Source of the DNA: CAVXFS01 sp963761115
GTDB taxonomy: Bacteria > Pseudomonadota > Gammaproteobacteria > Burkholderiales > Gallionellaceae
Length of the DNA: 64,000 nucleotides
Assembly (NCBI GenBank): GCA_963761115.1
Contig: CAVXFS010000005.1
Span: 744,001 to 808,000 of the forward strand
Reading direction: 5' to 3'
In this document: positions 44,846-53,879 of the stretch, piece after piece
Numbering within the stretch: position 1 is the stretch's first letter
Layout: each line of letters opens with the position of its first letter
The notes under the pieces: generated by a model
Database searches by the model: none
What the model was told of the DNA's origin: nothing
What the model saw: the letters and a program-made list of their open reading frames with translations, nothing else
Translations under genes and position numbers: made by a program

Positions 44846-45820
44846 TCACCCGGCATCCCTGGCGCACCTGAAGCCGAGGTCTATCAACGTGGTTTCCGGT
44901 TCCCAATGGGTGCGCTTGGCATTGCGGAACATCAGGCTGAGCGAGTCATAATGGCCGGAGCCGGTCATGCCGCCGCGTATCACGCGCTGGACCTTGCCAT
45001 AGAGTTTGTTATCTGAGGGCGGCGCACCAGGATAGGCGTCGTACCAGTCAGCAACCCATTCGGAGACATTGGCGGCCATGTCGTAAACACCATATGCCGA
45101 TTTGTCTCCCGGATAAGACCCTACGGCAGAATAGGGCGCGTTGGAATCCTCAGCCATGGTATTTATTTTTTTCGGATCCCAGTCATTGCCCCAGGGGTAT
45201 CTGAAATTGTCCGGGCCGCGCGCGGCTTTTTCCCATTCCGCTTCGGTCGGAAGGCGCTTGCCTGCCCACACGCAAAAATCGTTGGCATCGGTCCAGTTGA
45301 CGTTGGTGACGGGAAGCTTGCCACGTTCTGCTTGCACATTCACCAGTGCGGCCAGCAATGCATCCCGATCCGTATTTGGCACGTCCATGTCCAGATTGAA
45401 TTTGAGGGTTGCGATCTCGCGCAAAAACGGCAGCGGCAGGGAAGCCAGGTATTGGTCCGGCAAGTTGTAGCCATTCCTGACCCATGCGAGCGGGACGGAA
45501 CGACCGGTCGCAAGCGTGAAGTCGCGGTATTTGGCGTTGGTGACTTCATATTTGTCCATCAGGAAGTCAGGCAATGTAACCTTGTGCGCAGGGTGTTCAT
45601 CGACATACAGCTTGCCGATGAAGCCGAAGGGGTTGAGCGCGTTATCCTCGCGCTCCATGGCGGGATCTTCCTCCTTGTTGCTGCCCATGGTAAATGTGCC
45701 TGCCGGGATCAACACCATGTCGTCGGGTTGCTGGACAGTGGCCGGATCCTCACCCGACCAGGCTGGGTTATTGGTCAAAAACAGAATGAGAATACAGCCA
45801 ATCAAATATTTGATACTCAT
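44846..45820 (-). CDS. Exported formylglycine-generating-enzyme-fold protein (no catalytic cysteines)
   Basis: 324 residues with a signal peptide (1-22). The body is the FGE/SUMF1 sulfatase-modifying fold: MVLIPAGTFTMGS, LPDFLMDKYEVTNAKYRDF, RLPTEAEWEKAARG and GVYDMAANVSEWVADWY...RVIRGG. The cysteine pair that makes copper-dependent formylglycine enzymes active, normally just after RVxRGG, is absent (TGSGHYDSLSLMFRNAKR). It is therefore probably a non-FGE member of the fold. Exported to the periplasm. Its neighbour across a 350-base divergent region has the same fold. Confidence 0.82.
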   Translation of the reverse strand: MSIKYLIGCILILFLTNNPAWSGEDPATVQQPDDMVLIPAGTFTMGSNKEEDPAMEREDNALNPFGFIGKLYVDEHPAHKVTLPDFLMDKYEVTNAKYRDFTLATGRSVPLAWVRNGYNLPDQYLASLPLPFLREIATLKFNLDMDVPNTDRDALLAALVNVQAERGKLPVTNVNWTDANDFCVWAGKRLPTEAEWEKAARGPDNFRYPWGNDWDPKKINTMAEDSNAPYSAVGSYPGDKSAYGVYDMAANVSEWVADWYDAYPGAPPSDNKLYGKVQRVIRGGMTGSGHYDSLSLMFRNAKRTHWEPETTLIDLGFRCARDAG

Positions 45821-46170
45821 GCATGCCCCCCAAACAGAATTGTTGTCATGGATATGAATCATCGCGGTCGATCGCAGGCTTGATAACTGCACGCCAGGAA
45901 TTTTTGTTGCCATTGGCAGTGCGTGTGTATCTGTTTCGAATATCATAACAGCTAACAAGCCCGGCGGGACGACGCGTATCCCAATGCGGTTAGCCTGGTT
46001 GCCGCACAGGCTGATTCGTCCCGGGCAATCGGCGTGTTGCATTGACAGTGGAAAACTCGCCCCATAGAATCAAATGCTCAACCGCAATCGGTTCCGCCAG
46101 AGCTTTAATATCAGCTCGATACGATATCAATTGTTGCCTTGATCTGAAAATCAAATTTAAGGAGTACATT
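45821..46170. promoter_or_regulatory. Divergent region between two FGE-fold genes
   Basis: 350 bases between oppositely oriented paralogues. It is AT-richer than the flanks. The GGGGGG next to the 45820 start and AAGGAG at 46159-46164 are the likely ribosome sites. Open frames crossing it have no family resemblance. No operator is recognised. Confidence 0.4.
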
Positions 46171-46992
46171 TTGCCAAGCTTTCTCTTGCTGGTTGCTGTT
46201 CTAACTGCGATGTTTGCCGGTACGGCCCGGGCAGAAAATTCATTCCGCGATTGTCCGGACTGCCCTGAAATGATATCGATTCCTGCGGGTACATATGCCA
46301 TGGGGTCGCCTGCATCGGAAAAGAATCGGAACAATGACGAAACCCGGCACCAGGTAACCATCAGCAAGCCTTTCGCCGTGGGGAAATTCGAAGTGACGCG
46401 CAGCCAATTCGACCGGTACCTCGAGGAAACGGGTGACAAGACCGCACAACCCTGCAATTCTGGCGATGAAGCCGTAGGCTGCATGCGCTGGAATGATGCC
46501 CAGGGCTATGTGCAATGGCTCGCGCACAAGACCGGGCAGCCTTATCGCCTGCTGTCGGAGGCGGAATGGGAATATGCCGCGCGCGCCGGCACCACGACTG
46601 CTTTTTACTGGGGGAATCTTGTCCACCGGGCCTGCCGCTATGGCAATGTAAAAGACCAGAGCTGGGCTGTTGCGCATGAAATTCCTGCAATAACTTTCAG
46701 GTGCAAGGACGGCTATGCCGAGGTTGCTCCGGTCGGTCAATTTGTTCCCAATGCTTTCGGTCTTTACGATATGTCGGGAAACCTGTGGGAATGGACAGCG
46801 GATTGCTGGAACCGGGATTACACCGGCGCTCCGGTTGACGGCAGTGCGTGGACGAGCGGGGATTGTGATTCGCATGTGCTGCGTGGCGGCGCGTGGGGCG
46901 GCGAGCCGCGAGATGTCCGCTCAGCCGTGCGCAATCATCTTGGCGGGTATCGCGTCTACTCCGGCATCCGGGTCGCCAAGACATTACCCTGA
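46171..46992 (+). CDS. Exported formylglycine-generating-enzyme-fold protein 2
   Basis: 273 residues from a TTG start that has AAGGAG six bases upstream and gives a proper signal peptide (LPSFLLLVAVLTAMFAGTARA). The mature part is the FGE fold: MISIPAGTYAMGSPASE, PFAVGKFEVTRSQFDRYLEETG, RLLSEAEWEYAARAGTTTAFYWG, GLYDMSGNLWEWTADCW and HVLRGGAWGG. After RGG the sequence has GEPRDVRSAVRNHL, with no cysteine pair, so formylglycine activity is not expected. Several other cysteines (CPDC near the mature start) could form disulfides. Confidence 0.8.
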   Translation: MPSFLLLVAVLTAMFAGTARAENSFRDCPDCPEMISIPAGTYAMGSPASEKNRNNDETRHQVTISKPFAVGKFEVTRSQFDRYLEETGDKTAQPCNSGDEAVGCMRWNDAQGYVQWLAHKTGQPYRLLSEAEWEYAARAGTTTAFYWGNLVHRACRYGNVKDQSWAVAHEIPAITFRCKDGYAEVAPVGQFVPNAFGLYDMSGNLWEWTADCWNRDYTGAPVDGSAWTSGDCDSHVLRGGAWGGEPRDVRSAVRNHLGGYRVYSGIRVAKTLP

Positions 46993-47051
46993 TCCTGCCC
47001 CACTAACGAAAGCGAGCAGGCAGCCCGGAGCCAGCAGGATCCGGTTGATGT

Positions 47052-48428
47052 TCAGAACGGCAGTTGCAGGTTCGGGTTCGCCTGCAGCAGCACGCGGCGG
47101 AAGTCATCCTGTATCCGTTTCAATGCTTCCGAGTCATCCGCCTCGAAGCGCAGCACGATCACCGGCGTGGTGTTGCTGGCGCGCATCAGGCCGAAGCCGT
47201 CGCGGTATTCGACGCGCAGTCCGTCTATGGTGATGATGTCGGCCGCAGCAGTGAACCTGGCTTCCTTGCCGATACGCGCGATCAGCGCGTGATTCTCTCC
47301 TTCCTGCAACTTGATATGCAGCTCCGGCGTGCTTACCGCATCCGGCAATGCGTTCAGCACCGCGCTCGGGTCGGCTGACTTGCTCAGGATCTCCAGCATG
47401 CGCGCGCCGGTATACAAACCATCATCGAAACCGTACCAGCGTTCCTTGAAGAACATGTGGCCGCTCATCTCGCCCGCCAGCAGCGCGCCGGTTTCCTGCA
47501 TCTTGGCCTTGACCAGCGAATGGCCGGTCTTCCACAGCAGCGGCTTGCCGCCGTGGTCGCGGATCCAGCCGAACAGGTTGCGCGTGGATTTCACGTCGAA
47601 GATGATCTCCGCGCCGGGATTGCGTTGCAGCACGTCGGCAGCGGCCAGCATCAGCTGCCGGTCAGGGTAGATGATCTTTCCGTCCCTGGTGACGATGCCG
47701 AGGCGGTCGCCATCGCCGTCGAAGGCGAGGCCGAGTTCGCTGTCGTTGTCCTTGAGCGCGGCGATCAGGTCCTGCAGGTTGTGCGGGTCGGACGGGTCGG
47801 GGTGATGGTTGGGGAAGTTGCCGTCCACGTCGCAGAACAGTTCCGTGACCTGGCAGCCCAGTCCGCGATACAGCTTGGCGGCGAAGTCGCCGGCCACGCC
47901 GTTGCCGCAGTCCACCGTGATCCTGAGCGGGCGCGCCAACCTGATGTCGGCGGTGATGCGCGCGATGTATTCCGGCGCGATGTCATATTGGGCGTAGCTG
48001 CCGGCGCCATGCGCCAGGTTGCCGCTGGCGATGCGGCCATGCAGCGACTGTATCGCTTCGCCATACAGGGTCTCGCCCGCCAGCACCATCTTCAGGCCGT
48101 TGTACTCCGGCGGGTTGTGGCTGCCGGTGATCATCACCGCGCAATTCGTGTCGAGCTGGAACGCGGCGAAATATGTCATCGGTGTGGCGACCATGCCGAG
48201 GTCGATCACATCGATACCGCTGTCCTGGATACCGCGCGCCAGCGCCTGCGCGAACTCGGGGCCCGACAGGCGCCCATCCCGCCCGATGGCGATGGCGGAT
48301 TGTCCGCGCGCCGCAGCTTCGGAGCCGATGGCATGGCCGATGGCCGTGACGACTTCCGCGGTAAGTGTTTTGCCCACGATGCCGCGTATGTCGTAAGCCT
48401 TGAAAATGTCTTTAGCAGGGGAAGTCAT
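47052..48428 (-). CDS. Phosphomannomutase/phosphoglucomutase
   Basis: 458 residues of the AlgC/ManB type: FKAYDIRGIVGKTL at the start, catalytic serine in MITGSHNPPEYNGLKM, metal loop FDGDGDRLGIV and GEMSGHMFF sugar loop. It interconverts mannose or glucose 6- and 1-phosphates for LPS and exopolysaccharide precursors. The start at 48428 overlaps the waaF stop by four bases; the longer open frame runs back into waaF and is not coding. Also named algC or manB in relatives. Confidence 0.93.
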   Translation of the reverse strand: MTSPAKDIFKAYDIRGIVGKTLTAEVVTAIGHAIGSEAAARGQSAIAIGRDGRLSGPEFAQALARGIQDSGIDVIDLGMVATPMTYFAAFQLDTNCAVMITGSHNPPEYNGLKMVLAGETLYGEAIQSLHGRIASGNLAHGAGSYAQYDIAPEYIARITADIRLARPLRITVDCGNGVAGDFAAKLYRGLGCQVTELFCDVDGNFPNHHPDPSDPHNLQDLIAALKDNDSELGLAFDGDGDRLGIVTRDGKIIYPDRQLMLAAADVLQRNPGAEIIFDVKSTRNLFGWIRDHGGKPLLWKTGHSLVKAKMQETGALLAGEMSGHMFFKERWYGFDDGLYTGARMLEILSKSADPSAVLNALPDAVSTPELHIKLQEGENHALIARIGKEARFTAAADIITIDGLRVEYRDGFGLMRASNTTPVIVLRFEADDSEALKRIQDDFRRVLLQANPNLQLPF

Positions 48429-49441
48429 GTTTTTCTTTGTATCTCGGGTAAATAGGTTGCGACCAGGTCTGGCGTCAGTTGCTGCATGCAATTGAAATGG
48501 CCGAGCGGACATTCGCGCTTGAAACAGGGGCTGCACGGCAACTCGAGTTTGAGCAGCCGGGCTTTCGACGATAGCGGTGGTGTGAAGCCCGGACTGCTGG
48601 AACCATACAGCGCAATCATCGGCCGATCCAGTGCGGCGGACAGGTGCATCAGACCGGAATCGTTGCTGACCACCAGGCTGGCGCACGACAGCAATACGAC
48701 TGCTTCCGCCAGATCAGTCTGGCCGCACAGGTTCCTGCATGCGCCATTACCTAGCGCAACGATCTTGGCGGCAATGTCATTGTCGTTTGGCGAGCCGATC
48801 AGCCACACCGCAAAACCACGGGCATGCAGCTGTTGTGCCAGTTCTGCAAAATAGGGGACAGGCCAGCGTTTGGCCGGGCCATATTCGGCTCCCGGGCAAA
48901 GTATCGCGACGGGTTGATCCAGTGTCAGGCCGAACTTGAGCAGCGCCCGCTGGCGTTGCTCGGCATCGATCTGCAGGCGTGGCTGTGCCACGGGGCGGGT
49001 GAGCGCATGGTTCGGAGGCTCGGCAAGTTGTGCGAACCGCTCCACCATCAGCGGCAAGGCAGTCTTGTTCAATGGCCTCGCATCGTTCAGCAAGCCGTAA
49101 CGCATCTCCCCGACGAAGCCGGTGCGCAGCGGGATTCTGGCGAACCACGGCAGCAGCGCAGATTTGAATGAATTGGGCAGCACGATGGCCTGGTCATAGT
49201 GTTCGCCCCGCAGTTGCCTGCCGAGGCGGCGGCGCTGGAACAGCTGCAATGCGCCGTGGGGGAAAGGGTTGCTGATGACTTTGTTCACCTCGGGCATCAG
49301 GCGCAGCAGTTTGACGGTCGATGACGGTGCAAACAGATCGATCTGCGTATCGGGATAGTTCTGTTTGAGCCTCACCAGCAGCGGCTGCATCAACATGCAG
49401 TCGCCGACCCAGCTGGGGGCGATGACGAGGATTTTTATCAT
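48425..49441 (-). CDS. waaF: ADP-heptose--LPS heptosyltransferase II
   Basis: 338 residues of the GT9 family: ILVIAPSWVGDCMLMQPLL at the N terminus, LPNSFKSALLPWFARIPLRTGFVGEMRY, PGAEYGPAKRWP and the sugar-nucleotide region VSNDSGLMHLSAALDRPMIALYGSSSPGFTPPLS, plus the C-terminal CSPCFKRECPLGHFNCM cysteine cluster typical of WaaF. It adds the second heptose to the LPS inner core at the inner face of the cytoplasmic membrane. First gene of a two-gene unit with the phosphomannomutase. Confidence 0.93.
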   Translation of the reverse strand: MIKILVIAPSWVGDCMLMQPLLVRLKQNYPDTQIDLFAPSSTVKLLRLMPEVNKVISNPFPHGALQLFQRRRLGRQLRGEHYDQAIVLPNSFKSALLPWFARIPLRTGFVGEMRYGLLNDARPLNKTALPLMVERFAQLAEPPNHALTRPVAQPRLQIDAEQRQRALLKFGLTLDQPVAILCPGAEYGPAKRWPVPYFAELAQQLHARGFAVWLIGSPNDNDIAAKIVALGNGACRNLCGQTDLAEAVVLLSCASLVVSNDSGLMHLSAALDRPMIALYGSSSPGFTPPLSSKARLLKLELPCSPCFKRECPLGHFNCMQQLTPDLVATYLPEIQRKT

Positions 49442-49443
49442 TT

Positions 49444-49531
49444 AGCAGCTCGTAGCTGGTAGCGTGTAGCTGGTAGCCTGAATCAAAACCAAGGGGGTTG
49501 GCTACGGGCTACCAGCTACGAGCTACCAGCT
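49444..49531. repeat. Large inverted repeat with internal repeats
   Basis: The left arm contains AGCTCGTAGCTGGTAGC and then GTGTAGCTGGTAGCC; the right arm is GGCTACGGGCTACCAGCTACGAGCT. The arms pair over ~25 bases around a ~30-base centre, and the GTAGCTGGTAGC unit is repeated directly in the left arm. It lies between waaF and the zinc-ribbon gene, both minus strand, and could act as a terminator or as a REP-type element. Confidence 0.75.
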
Positions 49532-49537
49532 CAAAAG

Positions 49538-49741
49538 TCAGTGATGGCCTTTGGGCAACTCACCCGTGAACTTGTACAGGGTGCTGCAATAGGGGCAGCG
49601 TGCTTCTCCCAGCTTGTCCACCGCAATGAACACCCTGGGATGAGCGTTCCACAAGCTCATGTCCGGCGTGGGACAGTATAGCGGCAGGTCGGCCGCAGTG
49701 ACATCGATGATACGTTGCTTGGTTTCGTGTTCGGTTTGCAT
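49538..49741 (-). CDS. Zinc-ribbon (zf-CHCC) protein
   Basis: 67 residues with HPRVFIAVDKLGEARCPYCSTLYKF, the CHCC zinc-finger motif shared with the mitochondrial complex I accessory subunit NDUFS6 and small bacterial proteins. Conserved and common next to ilvE in betaproteobacteria. Function unknown. It follows ilvE across a 92-base gap holding two hairpins. Confidence 0.85.
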   Translation of the reverse strand: MQTEHETKQRIIDVTAADLPLYCPTPDMSLWNAHPRVFIAVDKLGEARCPYCSTLYKFTGELPKGHH

Positions 49742-49783
49742 CGTTTCCCTTCTGTCTCAAATTCAAATGAACCGGGGGACTTG

Positions 49784-49822
49784 TAGGTCGGGCTTCGCCC
49801 GACATGGTGGGCAGAGCCCACC
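49784..49822. terminator. Tandem hairpins downstream of ilvE
   Basis: Two adjacent perfect hairpins, GTCGGGC-TTC-GCCCGAC and GGTGGGC-AGA-GCCCACC, in the gap after ilvE. Similar TAGGTCGGGCTTCGCCCGAC units are common dispersed elements, and a diverged one is seen near 58.18 kb. No U-run follows, so this is more likely an RNA-stabilising or processing element than a classical terminator. Confidence 0.6.
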
Positions 49823-49833
49823 CCACGCCAGAT

Positions 49834-50754
49834 CTATACGTGCGCCAGCCAGCTGCCGTACTTCGCGTTCTTGCCGCTCACGATATCGAAGAACAGCGCT
49901 TGCAGTTTGGCGGTGATCGGGCCGCGCGATCCCTTGCCGATAATGCGCGTGTCGAGCTCGCGGATCGGCGTGACTTCTGCCGCCGTGCCGGTGAAGAACA
50001 CCTCGTCGGCGCAATACACCTCGTCGCGCGTGATGCGTTTCTCGATCAGCTCGATGCCCAGGTCCTTGGCCAGCGTGATGATGGCATCGCGGGTGATGCC
50101 TTCCAGGCAGGAAGTCAGGTCGGGCGTGTACAGCTTGCCCTTCTTCACGATGAAGATGTTCTCGCCGGCGCCTTCCGCCACATAACCGTCCACATCCAGC
50201 AGCAGCGCCTCGTCGTAGCCGTCGTGCGACACTTCCTGGTGTGCCAGGATGGAATTGGAATAGGTGCCCACCGACTTGGCGCGGCACATGTTGATGTTGA
50301 CGTGGTGGCGGGTGAAGCTCGAGGTCTTCACGCGGATGCCGTTGGCCATGCCGTCTTCGCCGAGGTAAGCACCCCACGGCCAGGCGGCCACGGCGACATG
50401 CACGCTCAGTGTGGTGGCGGCGATGCCCATCGCTTCCGAACCGTAGAACACGATCGGGCGGATGTAGCAGGATTCCAGCTTGTTGGCGCGCACCACTTCC
50501 TTCTGCGCTGCCATCAGGGTGTCCTTGTCGAACGGCATTTTCATCTTGAAGATGAAGGCTGAATTGAACAGCCGGTCGGTGTGCTCCTGCAGCCGGAAGA
50601 TGGCCGGGCCGCTTGCGGTCTGGTAGGCGCGCACGCCTTCGAACACGCCCATGCCATAGTGCAGGGTGTGGGTGAGGACGTGCGTGGTCGCATCGCGCCA
50701 GGGCACGAGCTTGCCGTCGTACCAGATGAATCCGTCGCGGTCTGCCATGGACAT
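49834..50754 (-). CDS. ilvE: Branched-chain amino acid aminotransferase
   Basis: 306 residues of fold-type IV PLP enzymes. It has the N-terminal IWYDGKLVPWRDATTHVLTHTLHYGMGVFEGVRAY, the cofactor region RAKSVGTYSNSILAHQEV, and EGAGENIFIVKKGKLYTP. The TGTAAEVTPIRELD loop typical of IlvE is also present. It performs the last step of valine, leucine and isoleucine synthesis. AAAGGAAG seven bases before the ATG at 50754 supports this start over the internal ATG at 50748. Confidence 0.94.
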   Translation of the reverse strand: MSMADRDGFIWYDGKLVPWRDATTHVLTHTLHYGMGVFEGVRAYQTASGPAIFRLQEHTDRLFNSAFIFKMKMPFDKDTLMAAQKEVVRANKLESCYIRPIVFYGSEAMGIAATTLSVHVAVAAWPWGAYLGEDGMANGIRVKTSSFTRHHVNINMCRAKSVGTYSNSILAHQEVSHDGYDEALLLDVDGYVAEGAGENIFIVKKGKLYTPDLTSCLEGITRDAIITLAKDLGIELIEKRITRDEVYCADEVFFTGTAAEVTPIRELDTRIIGKGSRGPITAKLQALFFDIVSGKNAKYGSWLAHV

Positions 50755-50901
50755 GTAGGAGCTTCCTTTAAAATTGATTGCAGGGATGCGATTTTATCCG
50801 TCCGGCGAGTTGTGAGCAATCGCATGTAGCATATACGGATTCAACCTGACTTGCCCAAGCGCATATAATCCCGACCTGTCATTGTTCCCAAGTGGATTCT
50901 C

Positions 50902-51990
50902 TTGAAGCATTCAGGATTGGCAAGCATGGAGCGGGTGCATGAGTTCGACGCGATCGTGGATGTGCGCTCGCCCGCCGAATATGCGGAAGACCATATCCCG
51001 GGCGCGATCAATTGCCCGGTGCTGGACGATGCCGAGCGCGCCCGCATCGGCACGCTGTACCAGCAATCGCCGTTCGAGGCAAAAAAACAGGGCGCGGTGC
51101 TGGTCGCTCGCAATATTGCGCGGCATATCGAGAACAACTGGCTGGACCAGCCCAGGTCGTGGCGTCCGCTGATCTATTGCTGGCGCGGCGGTCAGCGCAG
51201 CGGTGCGATGACCCATATCCTGCGCCAGATCGGATTCGATGCCGGCAGGCTGGAGGGCGGATACAAAACCTATCGGCATCATGTGCTGGAACAATTGCAA
51301 TCCCTGCCGGCCCGATTCACCTATCGCGTGGTGTGCGGCCTGACTGGCAGCGGCAAGAGCCGCTTGCTGGTTGCGCTAAAGCTGGCCGGGGCGCAAGTTC
51401 TGGATCTCGAGGCCATTGCGCGGCATCGCGGCTCGGTGCTGGGGGATGTGCCGGATTCACCCCAGCCTGCGCAAAAGGGATTCGACAGCCAGTTGCTGGC
51501 TGCGCTGCAGTCGCTCGATCCCGCGCGCCCGGTCTACGTCGAATCGGAAAGCAAAAAGATCGGGGTATTGCGGGTGCCCGATGCCTTGCTGCAAGCCATG
51601 CGCGACAGCGCCTGCCTGCACCTGGATACCCCGCTGGAACTGCGGGTGGCTTTGCTGCGCGAGGACTACGCGCATTTCCTGCGCGAGCCGGCCTTGCTGG
51701 CGGCGAACCTGGACCGACTGCGGGGGATGTATGCCAATGATCTACTTCAGCGCTGGCGTGAGCTGGGCGAGGCGGGCGAGTGGAATGAACTGGTAGCTGA
51801 ATTGTTGCAGCAGCATTACGATCCGGCCTATGGCAGATCCATCGGCCGCAATTTCCCGCACTACCAGAAGGCGCAACAACTGGCACTTAATGGCTTGAGC
51901 GGACAGGATTTCAGCCGCCTGGCCGAAGAAGCGCTTGCCATCGACATGGATTTTGACAACAATGACGGCAGTTCAACGGAGTCCAACTAG
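50902..51990 (+). CDS. mnmH: tRNA 2-selenouridine synthase
   Basis: 362 residues. The rhodanese domain has IVDVRSPAEYAEDHIPGAINCPVL and the catalytic cysteine C93 in YCWRGGQRSGA. A P-loop domain (GLTGSGKS at 146-153) follows. This is MnmH (SelU), which replaces the sulfur of 2-thiouridine at tRNA wobble positions with selenium through a geranylated intermediate. The most upstream start is TTG at 50902; ATG at 50926 is an alternative that removes eight residues. Directly followed by bcp with no gap. Confidence 0.93.
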   Translation: MKHSGLASMERVHEFDAIVDVRSPAEYAEDHIPGAINCPVLDDAERARIGTLYQQSPFEAKKQGAVLVARNIARHIENNWLDQPRSWRPLIYCWRGGQRSGAMTHILRQIGFDAGRLEGGYKTYRHHVLEQLQSLPARFTYRVVCGLTGSGKSRLLVALKLAGAQVLDLEAIARHRGSVLGDVPDSPQPAQKGFDSQLLAALQSLDPARPVYVESESKKIGVLRVPDALLQAMRDSACLHLDTPLELRVALLREDYAHFLREPALLAANLDRLRGMYANDLLQRWRELGEAGEWNELVAELLQQHYDPAYGRSIGRNFPHYQKAQQLALNGLSGQDFSRLAEEALAIDMDFDNNDGSSTESN

Positions 51991-52449
51991 ATGCTCGATC
52001 AGGCAGTACCCGATTTTTCCCTGCCCGCCACCGGCGGTGTCGATTTCCAACTCTCCTCCGCACGCGGCAAAACCCTGGTGATCTATTTTTATCCCAAGGA
52101 CAATACGCCCGGTTGCACCATGGAAAGCCAGAAATTCCGCGATCTGTATGCCGGCTTCAAGCAGGCGGGCTGCAATATCGTGGGCATTTCCCGCGACAGC
52201 CTCAAGTCGCACGAAAACTTCAAGGCCAGGTTCACCCTGCCGTTTGCGTTGCTGTCCGATGCCGATGAAGAGGTATGCGAGCTGTTCGACGTCATCAAGC
52301 AGAAGAAGTTGTATGGCAAGGAAGTGCGCGGCATCCAGCGCAGCACGTTCGTGCTCGACAAGCATGGGGTGCTGCGCCGCGAATGGCGCGGCGTCAAGGT
52401 CGACGGACACGTCGAGGAAGTATTGCAGTTCGTGCAGTCCCTGAAATAA
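51991..52449 (+). CDS. bcp: Peroxiredoxin, BCP/PrxQ type
   Basis: 152 residues. The peroxidatic cysteine is C42 in PKDNTPGCTMESQKF. The resolving cysteine five residues later in many BCPs is replaced here (CTMES), so it is either one-cysteine or uses a more distant cysteine such as the one near residue 61. Reduces peroxides with thioredoxin. It begins at the base after the mnmH stop, so the two are cotranscribed, and is followed by the PhoH-family gene. Confidence 0.92.
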   Translation: MLDQAVPDFSLPATGGVDFQLSSARGKTLVIYFYPKDNTPGCTMESQKFRDLYAGFKQAGCNIVGISRDSLKSHENFKARFTLPFALLSDADEEVCELFDVIKQKKLYGKEVRGIQRSTFVLDKHGVLRREWRGVKVDGHVEEVLQFVQSLK

Positions 52450-52460
52450 CAAGGAGCATC

Positions 52461-53879
52461 ATGACCCCACGCAAACCCGCGTCTGCAGCAAGCACCACCA
52501 AGCTATTCGTCCTCGATACCAACGTGCTGATGCACGACCCGACCAGCCTGTTTCGATTTGAAGAACACGATATCTACCTGCCGATGTTCGTGCTGGAAGA
52601 ACTGGACAACGGCAAGAAGGGCATGTCCGAAGTTGCGCGCAACGCGCGCCAGGCCAGCCGCTTCCTCGACGCCATCGTCAGCGAGACTGCGCATAACATC
52701 GAACAGGGCATTCCGCTGCTGACGCAAAGCAACAAGAGCGCCACCGGGCGCCTGTTCCTGCAGACCCAGTTCATCACCAACGAATTGCCGACCAATCTGG
52801 CCATCGGCAAGGCCGACAACGCCATCCTGGATGTGGTGATATTCCTGCAGAAGCAGCAGCCGGAGCGGCCGGTGATCCTGGTGTCGAAAGACATCAACAT
52901 GCGCATCAAGGCGCGCGCGCTGGGCCTGTCGGCGCAGGATTATTTCAACGACAAGGTGCTGGAAGACACCGATATGCTGTACAGCGGTGTGCTCGCCTTG
53001 CCGGAAGATTTCTGGGACAGGAATGGCAAGGACATGAAATCGTGGCAGGAGGGCGGCCATACCTATTACAACATCAAGGGGCCACTGTGCCGCGACCTGC
53101 TGGTCAACCAGTTTGTGTATCAGGAAAACGAAGGCAGCAATCCGCTCTATGCGGTGGTGGCAGAACAGGATCACAACGCTGCCACGCTGCGCACGCTGAC
53201 CGATTACACACACCAGAAGAATGCCATCTGGGGCATCACCGCGCGCAACCGCGAGCAGAATTTCGTGCTCAACCTGCTGATGAACCCGGAGATCGACTTC
53301 GTCACGCTGCTGGGCCAGGCCGGCACCGGCAAGACGCTGCTGACGCTGGCCGCCGGCCTGATGCAGACGCTGGAGAGAAAACTCTATTCCGAGATCATCA
53401 TCACCCGCGTCACCGTGCCGGTGGGCGAGGACATCGGCTTCCTGCCCGGCACCGAGGAGGAGAAGATGTCGCCGTGGATGGGCGCGCTGGACGACAACCT
53501 CGACGTGCTCAACAAGTCGGACGACGAGGGCGGCGACTGGGGACGCGCCGCCACGCGCGACCTGATCCGCAGCCGCATCAAGGTCAAGTCACTGAACTTC
53601 ATGCGCGGGCGCACCTTCCTCAACAAGTACCTGATCATCGACGAGGCGCAGAATCTCACGCCGAAACAGATGAAGACGCTGATCACGCGCGCCGGACCCG
53701 GCACCAAGGTGGTGTGCCTCGGCAACATCGCGCAGATCGACACGCCTTACCTGACCGAAGGCAGTTCCGGGCTGACCTATGTGGTCGACCGCTTCAAGGG
53801 TTGGGCGCACAGCGGCCATGTCACGCTGATGCGCGGCGAGCGTTCGCGCCTGGCCGACTACGCAGGCGACGTGCTGTGA
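52461..53879 (+). CDS. PIN-PhoH fusion protein (PhoH2/YlaK type)
   Basis: 472 residues. An N-terminal PIN ribonuclease domain (LFVLDTNVLMHDP..., with DNAILDVV acidic residues) is fused to a PhoH ATPase domain carrying the P-loop GQAGTGKTLL and the Walker B region LIIDEAQNLTPKQMKTLITRAG. PhoH2-type proteins are described as ATP-dependent RNA helicase/ribonucleases. The ATG at 52461 sits seven bases after AAGGAG; the longer open frame overlaps bcp. It overlaps msrB by four bases. Confidence 0.92.
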   Translation: MTPRKPASAASTTKLFVLDTNVLMHDPTSLFRFEEHDIYLPMFVLEELDNGKKGMSEVARNARQASRFLDAIVSETAHNIEQGIPLLTQSNKSATGRLFLQTQFITNELPTNLAIGKADNAILDVVIFLQKQQPERPVILVSKDINMRIKARALGLSAQDYFNDKVLEDTDMLYSGVLALPEDFWDRNGKDMKSWQEGGHTYYNIKGPLCRDLLVNQFVYQENEGSNPLYAVVAEQDHNAATLRTLTDYTHQKNAIWGITARNREQNFVLNLLMNPEIDFVTLLGQAGTGKTLLTLAAGLMQTLERKLYSEIIITRVTVPVGEDIGFLPGTEEEKMSPWMGALDDNLDVLNKSDDEGGDWGRAATRDLIRSRIKVKSLNFMRGRTFLNKYLIIDEAQNLTPKQMKTLITRAGPGTKVVCLGNIAQIDTPYLTEGSSGLTYVVDRFKGWAHSGHVTLMRGERSRLADYAGDVL

